DNA of 64,000 nt from an uncultured Clostridium sp. GTDB lineage: Bacteria > Bacillota > Clostridia > Clostridiales > Clostridiaceae. Under the pieces are notes generated by a model. That model worked only from the letters and a program-made list of their open reading frames with translations. It made no database searches and had not been told where the DNA came from. Where the stretch lies: the NCBI RefSeq assembly GCF_934754925.1, contig NZ_CAKVJA010000010.1:1-64000 (forward strand), read 5' to 3'. This document shows, one piece after another, positions 38,601 through 46,080 of the stretch. Both the position numbers and the translations under genes were made by a program. Numbering within the stretch: position 1 is the first letter of the stretch; every line of letters starts with the position of its first letter.

Positions 38601-40895
38601 TTATATAATAATTATTTTTATCATCATTTCTTCGTTTGTATAATCTTTTTTTATACTTATAATTAGAAATTGAGTTGAAGATATCTACTAGTGCTTCTAA
38701 AAATTCCTTAGTTCCACAGAACTTAAAATTTATAGAGTTCTTTGATAAGACCAAACTTCCATCTCCATCAAAATATCCCCTAATAAAATGATTATATAAC
38801 TTTGTATCTAATATTTTATCACTTGGAAATTTAATTTTTAGTGACTTATTATTAATAACTCCCTTATTTTTTATATCCTCAACCACTCTTTTGCTATTTA
38901 TTAATATTCTGCAATATTCACATGTACCATAAACTGAATTAGATATATACGATTTAATTTCATAATCAGAATCTATACATTTTTTAAATTTTTCTAAATG
39001 TGTTTTATCTATATTAGCTAAGGAAATACCCAGTTTATTTCCTGTTATATATCCATCTGCATAAATAAAGCCTAACCAATATGCCTTTTCTTCAGTATCT
39101 ATTTTATAAAAATAACTCTCATTTACTGAATAAATCAAATGACTATCTCTTAAGCTTCTGGTCTTAATATTCCATCTCTTTAATGCATCATAAATTCCAC
39201 ATAAGCTACAATTCATTATCTCCGCTATTTTACTACAGGATAATTTTTCATATACATACAAATTTATAATATCTTCTTTATATTTATCTAACTCATATCT
39301 TTTCAAAATCTTACACCTCTAAGAATTAATATATTCTTAGTATAAACTTATTTATAATCTGGCATACTTACTCTTTCAGGGTTTAAGAACATTAATTATT
39401 ATCCGTAGGCTCTTTATCCTACGCTCTGGAGGTTTCCCTCATTTTCATCAGATAGTCTTTTCTATCTCAGTTTGGACTATATCATCATGTTAATTTACAT
39501 GTTGGGCACTCGTGGAGGGGATTATTGTCTAGCTACTCACCCCTCTAGTCTCTGAACCTTTCTGGTACTTTATCAGCTATTCCCAGACTTGGTTGCTGAT
39601 TAGCATGCTATATTAAATAGTTTAGCCTTCCAGCAATTCACCCAATTTAAACAGCGCATCTTTCTACGCTCAAAAAGTAAGCTATACTTTATCGGATTTA
39701 TTTTTGTTATTCCCAGAGTATATGCAACTATTGACCCAGCTGCAGATCCACGGCCTGGTCCAGTTGGTATCCCATGATCATTTGAGTACTTAATAAAGTC
39801 CCAAGTAATCAAGAAATAATCAACATATCCCATTTGATTAATTACACCAAGCTCATAGTTTAATCTATCAACATATTCCTTTGCTTCCTCATTAGTTTCT
39901 GCAAAGTCCTTTATATATTGAACATTAATTAATTTATCTCTGAACTGTTCAAATACATCATATCTTTCAACTAACCCTTCAAAACACACCTCTTCAAGAT
40001 AATCAAAGTGAGTTTTATATTCCTGTGGAACTGGGAAATTTGGTAACTTAGAAACATGGAACTCATAATCAAAATTACATTCATCAGCAATCTTAATTGT
40101 ATTCTCCAATGCTTCAGGAACATAAGAGAACATATTCCACATTTCCTCTGGAGACTTTAAATAGAACTGATCTGAAGGATATCTTCTTCTATTTTGATCC
40201 TCTACAGTCTTTCCTGTTTGAATACACATTAAAATGTCATGTGCCTTTGAATCTTCCTGATTAATATAATGGACATCATTAGTTGCAATTAAAGGAATTC
40301 CAGTTTCCCTAGACAACTTAATATTACCTTCTGTAACCTTTCTTTGCTCCTCCATGCCATGGTCTTGTATTTCTAAATAAAAACCATCTTTAAAGATATC
40401 CTTATACATTAAGGCAACTTCTTTTGCCTTTTCATAGTCTTCTCTTAATAAATTCTTTTGTACTTCTCCACCAAGACAAGCACTTAAAGCAATTAAACCT
40501 GCACTATGCTTTCTTAAGAAATCATGGTCAACCCTCGGCTTATAATAAAATCCATCAATAGATGCTGATGATACTATTTTCATTAGATTTTCATAACCAA
40601 CTTCATTTTTTACTAATAAAACTAAGTGATATGTACCATTATCCTTATCATTAATTTTTATATTCATAGACTTGCCTGCTACATATACTTCACAACCAAG
40701 TATAGGCTTAATTCCCTGTGCTATAGCCTCCTTATAAAATGCAACGCATCCATACATAACTCCATGGTCAGTAATAGCTATACTATCCATTCCAAGTTCT
40801 TTTGCTCTACTAATAACCTTCTTAATTTTAGCTGAGCTATCAAGCAAACTATATTCAGTATGTAAGTGGAGATGACAGAATCTTTTATTTTCCAA
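34132..40895 (-). CDS. dnaE: DNA polymerase III alpha subunit gene interrupted by three introns
   Basis: The coding sequence is the join of 40895-39666, 39389-39357, 38099-37280 and 35603-34132 on the minus strand: 1230+33+820+1472 = 3555 nt, that is 1184 codons plus stop, the normal size of a clostridial DnaE. It is the replicative polymerase: PHP domain, palm with PDIDSD, fingers, helix-hairpin-helix and OB fold. Each junction restores conserved sequence: LLFER/FLNPER, SMPD/IDSDFCYERR and VYQ-E-QVMQIV. Every intron contains stops in the dnaE frame, so a full polymerase needs splicing. Start is TTG at 40895 with AAGGGGGTG upstream. Boundaries are deduced from protein conservation and ribozyme end rules, not from RNA data. 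Confidence 0.9.
35662..35695 (-). ncRNA. Group II intron domain V
   Basis: The 34-nt hairpin has a lower stem ACGCCGTA/TACGGTGT with the G-U pair of the triad, a two-nucleotide bulge TG, an upper stem TGCGGT/GTCGCA and a GAAA loop. This is the catalytic heart of group II introns. The triad is CGC instead of the commoner AGC. Confidence 0.92.
35700..36620 (-). CDS. LAGLIDADG homing endonuclease encoded in group II intron
   Basis: A 306-residue single-chain LAGLIDADG protein with two N-terminal helix-turn-helix segments (VGYSAQKISTIIGVNEATIR and GFNSIEITKMLGLKRGIVSY), then LAGLIDADG motif 1 AYFLGWLMADG and motif 2 FIRGVFDGDG, each with the catalytic Asp. The start is the ATG at 36620, seven bases after AGAGGTG. 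The protein would cut intronless dnaE or act as a maturase. The C-terminal YLKRKYDRMKYI resembles YLERKYEKYERL of the protein in intron 2, so the two are related. Finding it in a group II intron is rare. Confidence 0.9.
   Translation of the reverse strand: MKYSVEIKQKAIEYYLVGYSAQKISTIIGVNEATIRKWLKENNINIRNGGSYNKIYNDEFINKVKNLYDEGFNSIEITKMLGLKRGIVSYLLRENGYKLNHRGPKSKIGREDYFDNIDSSDKAYFLGWLMADGNVSIYNGQYSIKIHISYKDKELIDQFLKYIKSTNTVKLKKGKYPSYYVSLTSKHMCESLMKYGIVPRKTGFECFPKSIPKEFKRDFIRGVFDGDGITDIRNCRSGFVGSNNLVNNILAELDKSNLRVFNTHSKNVYYFLGGKKFSRELFEYMYENATLYLKRKYDRMKYICNN
37280..38099 (-). CDS. dnaE: dnaE exon 3 (catalytic aspartates, palm, part of fingers)
   Basis: Reads IDSDFCYERRQEVIDYVVEK from its first codon, so the two active-site aspartates are within its first four codons. 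It continues through ITFGTMAARLCLRDVGRAMN, the FLGLRTLTVM palm region and GISLYRPGPMSEIPR, ending TYGVMVYQ plus one base. The single trailing G completes Glu with exon 4. Confidence 0.9.
38100..39356 (-). mobile_element. Group I intron in dnaE with LAGLIDADG gene (intron 2)
   Basis: The 1257-nt intron follows a T (..CCAGAT) and ends in G (..AATAAATAG), as group I introns must. The core lies 3' of the ORF: P element GAATTGCTTGAAAGC, Q element AATAAGCAGCGAAG (P4 pair GCTT/AAGC), R element GTTCAACGACTAG at 38309-38321 and S element GAAGATATAGTCTA at 38153-38166 (P7 pair GACTA/TAGTC). The ORF at 38488-39306 occupies a 5' peripheral loop. It splits the polymerase active-site motif between Asp and Ile of PDIDSD. 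Confidence 0.88.
38488..39306 (-). CDS. LAGLIDADG homing endonuclease encoded in group I intron 2
   Basis: This 272-residue protein has an N-terminal helix-turn-helix (LSCSKIAEIMNCSLCGIYDAL), LAGLIDADG motif 1 AYWLGFIYADG and motif 2 FIRGYFDGDGSL, both with the acidic catalytic residue. The start is TTG, nine bases after TTAGAGGTG, the same leader that precedes the group II ORF. It likely cleaves the intronless PDIDSD site of dnaE, driving homing. Shared architecture and a similar C-terminus (YLERKYEKYERL) link it to the endonuclease in intron 3. Confidence 0.92.
   Translation of the reverse strand: MKRYELDKYKEDIINLYVYEKLSCSKIAEIMNCSLCGIYDALKRWNIKTRSLRDSHLIYSVNESYFYKIDTEEKAYWLGFIYADGYITGNKLGISLANIDKTHLEKFKKCIDSDYEIKSYISNSVYGTCEYCRILINSKRVVEDIKNKGVINNKSLKIKFPSDKILDTKLYNHFIRGYFDGDGSLVLSKNSINFKFCGTKEFLEALVDIFNSISNYKYKKRLYKRRNDDKNNYYISYGGRIKTLNIMDYLYNNCNIYLERKYEKYERLKSTL
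39357..39389 (-). CDS. dnaE: dnaE exon 2, an 11-codon micro-exon
   Basis: The 33 nt encode FLNPERVSMPD, the highly conserved stretch just before the catalytic aspartates of DnaE. It is flanked by the 3' G of intron 1 and begins TTC; it ends in the T needed before intron 2. Without it the exon 1 and exon 3 products would lack a conserved segment, which confirms that it is a true exon. Confidence 0.9.
39390..39665 (-). mobile_element. ORF-less group I intron in dnaE (intron 1)
   Basis: The compact 276-nt intron follows ..GAGCGT and ends in G (..ATTAATG). The splice-site U-G wobble pair P1 is visible: exon AGCGT pairs with GCGCT of the internal guide. Core elements are P AATTGCTGGAA, Q AATCAGCAACCAAG (P4 pair GCTG/CAGC), R GGTTCAGAGACTAG at 39545-39558, S GATGATATAGTCC at 39474-39486 (P7 pair GACTA/TAGTC) and a P8-type stem GAGGGG/CCCCTC. 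No endonuclease is encoded; it may be a deletion derivative. Confidence 0.9.
39666..40895 (-). CDS. dnaE: dnaE exon 1 (PHP domain and start of palm)
   Basis: The 410 codons encode the N-terminal PHP domain (HLHLHTEYSLLD at the start, ITDHGVMYG, ALSACLGGE, ATNDVHYI) and the first palm motifs, ending GPGRGSAAGSIVAYTLGITK...LLFER. The open frame runs on for 21 codons into intron 1 before a stop, giving a truncated product from unspliced RNA. Confidence 0.93.
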
Positions 40896-40975
40896 TAAGA
40901 CACCCCCTTATTATGATTATTTACTAAAAATTTTAAACTAATAAATAGATTATTACAATTATATATATAACTTTA

Positions 40976-40999
40976 AGGCCTGCCGTAGCAGACCTTATT
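40976..40999 (-). terminator. Weak hairpin between whiA and dnaE
   Basis: AAGGTCTGCTACGGCAGGCCTT is an 8-9 bp stem downstream of whiA on the minus strand but lacks a U-run, so it probably allows read-through into dnaE. Confidence 0.4.
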
Positions 41000-41028
41000 T
41001 TAAAAACTATATTTAAATTATTGACTAT

Positions 41029-41979
41029 TTAGTAATTTCCACTCCTAATTTCTTCAGCTATTTTTTCTATTTTTCTTAGTCTGTGGTTTATTCCTGATTT
41101 ACCTACTGGTGGATCTAACATTTCTCCTAATTCCTTAAGTGATTCATCAGGATAACTTAACCTAAGCTCTGCAACCTCTTGAAGATTTTTAGGTAATCTT
41201 TTAAGTCCTATACTACTTTGAATAAGTTTTATACTTTCAACCTGTCTAACTGCGGCATTAACTGTTTTACTTAAATTAGCTGTTTCACAGTTAACAAGTC
41301 TATTTACGTTATTTCTCATTTCCTTCATTATTCTTATATTTTCTAATTCAAGTAATGAAGTATGAGCTCCAACAATGTTTAAAAGATCAACTATTTGTTC
41401 ACCTTCTTTTATATATATTATAAAGCTATTTTTTCTTTGAATAACCTTTGAGTTTAATCCAAAAGAATTAATAAGCTTAGATAAATCAATTGCATATTCC
41501 TCACTATGTGTTACAAATTCTAAATGATATGTCTTCTCAGGATTAGTTACACTTCCTCCACCAATAAAAGCTCCCCTTATATATGCTTTCTTATACTCCT
41601 CAGTCTTTACCATTTCAGGATCTATTTTATAATCAATAGTTAGTACTCCATCTATTTCCTTAAAAATTCCTGTTTCTTGAAGTAATTCCCTGACTCCCAT
41701 GTATTCTTCAATTAAAACCATATATATATTGTTTTTCTTTAAAGAGTTACTCTTTTTAACCATTAATTTAGAATGTATATCAAAGTGTTCCTTTAGTATA
41801 GTGAATATATGTCTTGCTGAAGCTGGATTTTCTGTTGTAATTCTAAAGCTAAGACCCTTCCCACTAAATCCTATTGTTCCACTACCTTTCATTATTGCTG
41901 AAAGCTCTGCTAATGCTTCCTCTTTAGATATATCTGTATATCTACATATTTCTCCTTTTACTTTCGCTGAAAACGACAT
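41029..41979 (-). CDS. whiA: DNA-binding protein WhiA
   Basis: A 316-residue WhiA: a degenerate two-domain LAGLIDADG-like fold (residues about 15-190; AYIRGAFIGGGSVTNPE as the second, inactive motif) followed by the C-terminal helix-turn-helix (LRLSYPDESLKELGEMLDPPVGKSGINHRLRKI). It acts in cell division and chromosome segregation in Firmicutes and in sporulation in actinobacteria. It is the third gene of rapZ-yvcK-whiA. It is the ordinary chromosomal protein, unrelated in origin to the dnaE intron endonucleases. Confidence 0.96.
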   Translation of the reverse strand: MSFSAKVKGEICRYTDISKEEALAELSAIMKGSGTIGFSGKGLSFRITTENPASARHIFTILKEHFDIHSKLMVKKSNSLKKNNIYMVLIEEYMGVRELLQETGIFKEIDGVLTIDYKIDPEMVKTEEYKKAYIRGAFIGGGSVTNPEKTYHLEFVTHSEEYAIDLSKLINSFGLNSKVIQRKNSFIIYIKEGEQIVDLLNIVGAHTSLLELENIRIMKEMRNNVNRLVNCETANLSKTVNAAVRQVESIKLIQSSIGLKRLPKNLQEVAELRLSYPDESLKELGEMLDPPVGKSGINHRLRKIEKIAEEIRSGNY

Positions 41980-42065
41980 AAATTATTCTCCTAACTAACT
42001 ATAAATATATACTTCATTATACCATAAACTGTGCCGTATGTGTCATAATATAATATTGGAAAAAT

Positions 42066-42101
42066 AATAGGCTATATCAAAATTTTAGATATAGCCTAAT
42101 A
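42066..42101 (-). terminator. Hairpin after yvcK
   Basis: AGGCTATATC and GATATAGCCT form a clean stem followed by ATTATTTTT on the minus strand. It may partly separate yvcK from whiA. Confidence 0.65.
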
Positions 42102-42104
42102 ATT

Positions 42105-43430
42105 TTATTTTTTATTTCCTATCTTTTTAGATAAATACATATACTCTATAATTTTCTTTTTATCATAAAGCAATTTTTTATCTAAAATAGTTGTCATTAA
42201 AACTTGTGCCAAATGCTCTGCATCATGCTTTACATATCCCTTAGTTATCTTTACTAAATCAGTTTCAACAACTTTAACATTTAAATCTTCTATGTTTTCA
42301 TAATCTAATTTTACTAATTTAGATCCTTGACTTAAATATCTTTCTTCTACATCAGTAGGAATTGTCCCATTATTTGCAATAACATATTGAACACTATTTT
42401 TCCCACTATACTTCATTAACGTCTTTATATGATCAGATACTGCAAAATTATCTGTTTCTCCTGGTTGAGTCATTACATTAGATATATATATCTTTATTGC
42501 ATCACTCTTATTTATTCCTTCAACTATGTCTTCCACTAATAAATTAGGAATTATACTAGTATAAAGACTTCCTGGTCCCATAACAATAGCATCAGCTTCT
42601 TTAATGGCTATAAGTGCATCAATTAACGGCTTAGCTTTTTCTGGATTAATTTTTAATTGTTTTATTTTACTTTTTTGTTTTATAACCTCTTCTGGGATTA
42701 TAGATTCACCTTCTACTACATTTCCATTTTCAAGTTCTGCTATAAGCTTCATATCATCAAGTGTAACAGGTAATACCTTTCCTGTTACTGCAAGTACTGA
42801 ACTCATTTTTTGAACAGCATCTTCAAAATTATCACTTATTCCTGCCATTGCAGCTAAAAATAAATTACCAAAATTTTGACCCTTTAATGATCCTTCTTTA
42901 AATCTATACTGAAGTAAATCTTCCATAATAGGCTCAGTATCAGCTAATGCTAAAATACAGTTACGTATATCTCCTGGAGGAAGCATTCCAAGGTCTGCTC
43001 TAAGTTTTCCTGATCCTCCCCCATCATCTCCAACTGTTACTATTGCTGTTATATTATTTGTATATAACTTTAATCCTCTCAACATTGTAGATAGTCCTGT
43101 TCCTCCACCAATAACAACTACTTTAGGACCACCTACATGAACTCTCTTCTCATCTACAAGTTCTTCTATATTCTTATCATTTATGGTTATTTTAACTTTT
43201 TCAGAATTTATTAAAGAAATAAAAGATTTAACGAATTCCGAAAATGCTATATACATTATTACAATTCCAATTAAACTTAAAAATAAATATAAAAGTCTTA
43301 TAGAGTTGCTGCAATCTTTATTTGAAAAAATTTCAACAACTCCTAATACAAGCACCACTACCCCAACGAATCCAAGGAATATCCATCTTTTCATCCTTAT
43401 TCCCGGCTTCATTAAAAATTCCATTATCAT
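42105..43430 (-). CDS. yvcK: YvcK/CofD-like gluconeogenesis factor
   Basis: This 441-residue protein has two N-terminal membrane segments (residues about 15-70) and a CofD-like Rossmann domain with VVVIGGGTGLSTMLRGLK, VTVGDDGGGSGKLR and GPGSLYTSIIPNLL. YvcK binds UDP-sugars and influences cell-wall synthesis and growth on gluconeogenic carbon sources. The membrane anchor is a clostridial extension not found in Bacillus subtilis. Its ATG overlaps the rapZ stop codon (ATGA), showing translational coupling. Confidence 0.94.
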   Translation of the reverse strand: MIMEFLMKPGIRMKRWIFLGFVGVVVLVLGVVEIFSNKDCSNSIRLLYLFLSLIGIVIMYIAFSEFVKSFISLINSEKVKITINDKNIEELVDEKRVHVGGPKVVVIGGGTGLSTMLRGLKLYTNNITAIVTVGDDGGGSGKLRADLGMLPPGDIRNCILALADTEPIMEDLLQYRFKEGSLKGQNFGNLFLAAMAGISDNFEDAVQKMSSVLAVTGKVLPVTLDDMKLIAELENGNVVEGESIIPEEVIKQKSKIKQLKINPEKAKPLIDALIAIKEADAIVMGPGSLYTSIIPNLLVEDIVEGINKSDAIKIYISNVMTQPGETDNFAVSDHIKTLMKYSGKNSVQYVIANNGTIPTDVEERYLSQGSKLVKLDYENIEDLNVKVVETDLVKITKGYVKHDAEHLAQVLMTTILDKKLLYDKKKIIEYMYLSKKIGNKK

Positions 43431-44311
43431 AGCTTTTTATCCCCTTTATGAACATCTTCCTTAATATCTCTATGTTCAATATACACATTATAATTTTTCT
43501 CATATAAATTCTCATAAATCTCATTTGCTATAGCTACTGATCTATGTCTTCCACCTGTGCAACCTATTGAAATAATAAGTTGTCTTTTACCTTCTTTTTG
43601 ATAGTTAGGAATTAAAAATTCAAGCATATCATTTACTTTTTCTAAGAATGATTTAGTTTCATCTTGTTGTAATACATAATCTCTAACTGGTGCATCCAAT
43701 CCAGAAAACGGCTTTAATTCTGGTATATAAAATGGATTTGGTATAAACCTAACATCAAATACTAAATCAGAATCAACTGGTATACCATACTTAAATCCAA
43801 AGCTTAATATAGTAATTGATAATTGCTTTTCTGGTAATGTTTCATCTCCGAAATACTTAGTCATTTCTTCTCTTAAATCACCTATTTTATATTTTGAAGT
43901 ATCTATTATAATATCAGCTTTATCTTTAACTTCTCTTAATTTCTTTCTTTCTAATGCAATTCCAGTTATAACTCTACCTCCACCAGATAATGGATGGCTT
44001 CTTCTTTTTTCCTTAAATCTTTTTACAAGCACCTCATCAGTTGCATCTAAAAATAATATTTCATATTTAAATTGTTTTTTCTCTAAATCTCTTAAACTTT
44101 CAAATAAGTCATTAAAGAATACTCCACCTCTTATATCTATAACTAATGCAACCTTATCTATTTTCCCATCACTTTGTCTACATGCTTCTGCAAACTTGGT
44201 TATTAGTGTAGGTGGAAGATTATCTACACAAAAATAACCCATATCCTCTAAGCTTTTAGTTGCCTCTGATTTACCTGCTCCCGATAATCCCGTAACTATA
44301 ATAAATCTCAT
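43427..44311 (-). CDS. rapZ: RNase adapter protein RapZ (YvcJ)
   Basis: The 294-residue P-loop protein has Walker A VTGLSGAGKSEAT at the N-terminus and the conserved C-terminal blocks SFGFKYGIP, DLVFDVRFIPNP and IGCTGGRHRSV. In enterobacteria RapZ controls an aminosugar-regulating small RNA; in Firmicutes YvcJ hydrolyses nucleotides and affects competence. It is first in the rapZ-yvcK-whiA operon. Confidence 0.96.
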   Translation of the reverse strand: MRFIIVTGLSGAGKSEATKSLEDMGYFCVDNLPPTLITKFAEACRQSDGKIDKVALVIDIRGGVFFNDLFESLRDLEKKQFKYEILFLDATDEVLVKRFKEKRRSHPLSGGGRVITGIALERKKLREVKDKADIIIDTSKYKIGDLREEMTKYFGDETLPEKQLSITILSFGFKYGIPVDSDLVFDVRFIPNPFYIPELKPFSGLDAPVRDYVLQQDETKSFLEKVNDMLEFLIPNYQKEGKRQLIISIGCTGGRHRSVAIANEIYENLYEKNYNVYIEHRDIKEDVHKGDKKL

Positions 44312-44487
44312 GTAATACCTCCAAAAATCTCTTTTTTATAAAATCAACAATTCTTATTTTAATTACAATACAAAAATTAAACTAATGAAATTAAAATTTA
44401 TTACCTTTTTCTAATGTAACTAATTTCAATTATATCATATATATCAAAATTTTAACTATTTCATTATAAAACTTAAATATTATATTA

Positions 44488-44519
44488 AATAAAGAAGCTA
44501 TTTAAGTAACTTCTTTATC
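44488..44519 (-). terminator. Terminator of the gene at 44601
   Basis: ATAAAGAAG and CTTCTTTAT form a stem about 80 bp after the stop codon, followed on the minus strand by TTTAATAT. It lies in the 289-bp gap to rapZ, which has no gene. Confidence 0.6.
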
Positions 44520-44600
44520 AGTATTCTTGTCTTAAATTACCTACATTATACTTAATATATATTATGACTAATCAATTATTTGTGTTACATCTTTTTGAAC

Positions 44601-45176
44601 TCAATACATTTTCCAATTATCATATATAGCCTTTATATATTTTTCAAAATTATCTCTTTGAGTATGATTATTATCATAATATACTTTATTTTCAGTTACT
44701 ATATTATTTAGGGCAATTGAATCCAAAGTATACATTTTTTTATATTCTCCCGCTTTATATAGAGTTCTTAATTTCTCACCTATATCTAATAATGAGTTAT
44801 AATACTCTCCATTAGAAAATCCCCTTATTATATTTTTATCTGATGAATATTTAGAAAAAAATAATGACTTAGCTAACCATCCTTCCATAGCAATTCCGTC
44901 CCTTGTTGTATTAGTTAATACATGGTTTATATAATCAGTAAATTCAGTAAAGTTACCATCATATAACTTTATTCCAACTATCGGGTACCAAAGTCCCCTA
45001 ATCTTCCCACTATTGGTTCCTGATGATCTAAAGAAAGGTAATATCACTCTTTCTATACCGTCATCATATTCAATATCAACATCTATTAATCCTATAACTC
45101 TAAATGGCTCTATAGTATATAAATTTACTCTAAAACTTTCAAGATATATTTTAGATGAATCAATTAACTTAACCAT
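44601..45176 (-). CDS. Hypothetical protein downstream of kinase remnant
   Basis: This 191-residue soluble protein has no signal peptide. Distinctive stretches are YTIEPFRVIGLIDVDIEYDD near the start and SGKIRGLWYPIVGIKLYDGN at residues about 55-74. The AAGGTGATATT ribosome-binding site overlaps the region following the dead kinase gene, so the two were cotranscribed. I do not recognise the family; a role tied to the lost kinase is possible. Confidence 0.7.
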   Translation of the reverse strand: MVKLIDSSKIYLESFRVNLYTIEPFRVIGLIDVDIEYDDGIERVILPFFRSSGTNSGKIRGLWYPIVGIKLYDGNFTEFTDYINHVLTNTTRDGIAMEGWLAKSLFFSKYSSDKNIIRGFSNGEYYNSLLDIGEKLRTLYKAGEYKKMYTLDSIALNNIVTENKVYYDNNHTQRDNFEKYIKAIYDNWKMY

Positions 45177-45190
45177 AATATCACCTTCTC

Positions 45191-45918
45191 TTAATCTTCA
45201 TTTGTTTTTTTAAGTATTTCAAGTTGTTCTCTTACTTGCTCTATATTATCGTATTCTTCTTCAATACCCATTAATTTCTTTTAAAAAATACTCTCCTCCT
45301 TATTTAAATCTAGTTCTTCATACCAAGGTTTTTCTTCCTTTGAAGATGGTATATATGATGAATAATATAAGTGAATTAAAAAATCGCCTATATACCAATA
45401 ATCTTCCTGTTTCATATATTTTTCATTATCTATATATCTAGCTAGTCCAAAATCAATTAGTGCTAATTCATGATTATCTTTTATAATTACATTAGGCAAT
45501 CTAACATATCTATGAACTATATTTTCCTTATGCATTACTTCAACTAAATCAAAGAGTTTTTTAACTATTTGGTAAATTTCACTTTTTGAAAAAACATATC
45601 TATCTTTAGTTATTAAATGTTCGAAAACAATTCCTTCAATATATTCTAATATATATCCTTCTCTATATTTATCTTTAAATTTCGATATAAACTTAGGAAT
45701 CTTGGATCATTCAATTTACTTAATACGCTCTCTTCATAAAATAACTTTTCTCTTGTTTGCTTAAGCATTTTTTTCTTTAATTGCTTTATTACATATTTTT
45801 CTCCCTTTTCATTTATAGCTAAATATGCAATTCCATACCTACCTTCTCCTATTAATTCAATAATAGTATATTCCCCTATCTTTGAGTTTTTCTTAAAATA
45901 CTTATCCATTGTTTTCAT
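45191..45918 (-). pseudogene. Decayed serine/threonine protein kinase
   Basis: The first frame carries an ATP-binding domain (YTIIELIGEGRYGIAYLAI, with the VIK lysine in KYVIKQLKK). At about 45705, in CCAAGATTCCTAAG, one base is missing and the rest continues in another frame as PKFISKFKDKYREGYILEY. The catalytic loop reads VHRYVRLPNVI, with Tyr in place of the essential Asp of HRD, while the DFG motif is intact. A TAA at about 45282 interrupts the tail, after which KKLMGIEEEYDNIEQVREQL continues in the same frame. Three independent lesions mean this gene is dead. Confidence 0.85.
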
Positions 45919-46048
45919 CCCTATTTTTTAAGAATACCTTATTCTTCCCTACTACATCCTATGATTTTAATAATGATTACGTTACATTTTTTATTGTTAT
46001 GTTTATCATTTTGAAATTTAAATTATTAAATACTAAATTAATATGTAT

Positions 46049-46080
46049 AAAAAAAGAAGCTACCAAATTGGTAACTTCCT
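46049..46080 (-). terminator. Terminator overlapping the murB stop codon
   Basis: GGAAGTTACC, loop AATTT, GGTAGCTTCTTTTTTT starts within the end of murB. Confidence 0.88.

Noticed and set aside
34132..40895. The dnaE inserts as inteins
   Set aside because: The inserts have stop codons in the dnaE frame and their ORFs start with their own ribosome-binding sites. RNA signatures (P/Q/R/S elements, domain V) are present and no intein splicing motifs are seen.
34132..40895. dnaE as a decayed pseudogene in pieces
   Set aside because: The exons join to one intact frame of normal length with all conserved residues. Random decay would not leave ribozyme cores and matching junctions.
41029..41979. 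whiA as a third LAGLIDADG homing endonuclease gene
   Set aside because: It is the standard chromosomal WhiA with a degenerate, inactive LAGLIDADG fold and a C-terminal helix-turn-helix, in its usual operon.
45281..45918. Two separate small kinase-like genes
   Set aside because: They are the two halves of one kinase domain split by a single-base frameshift.
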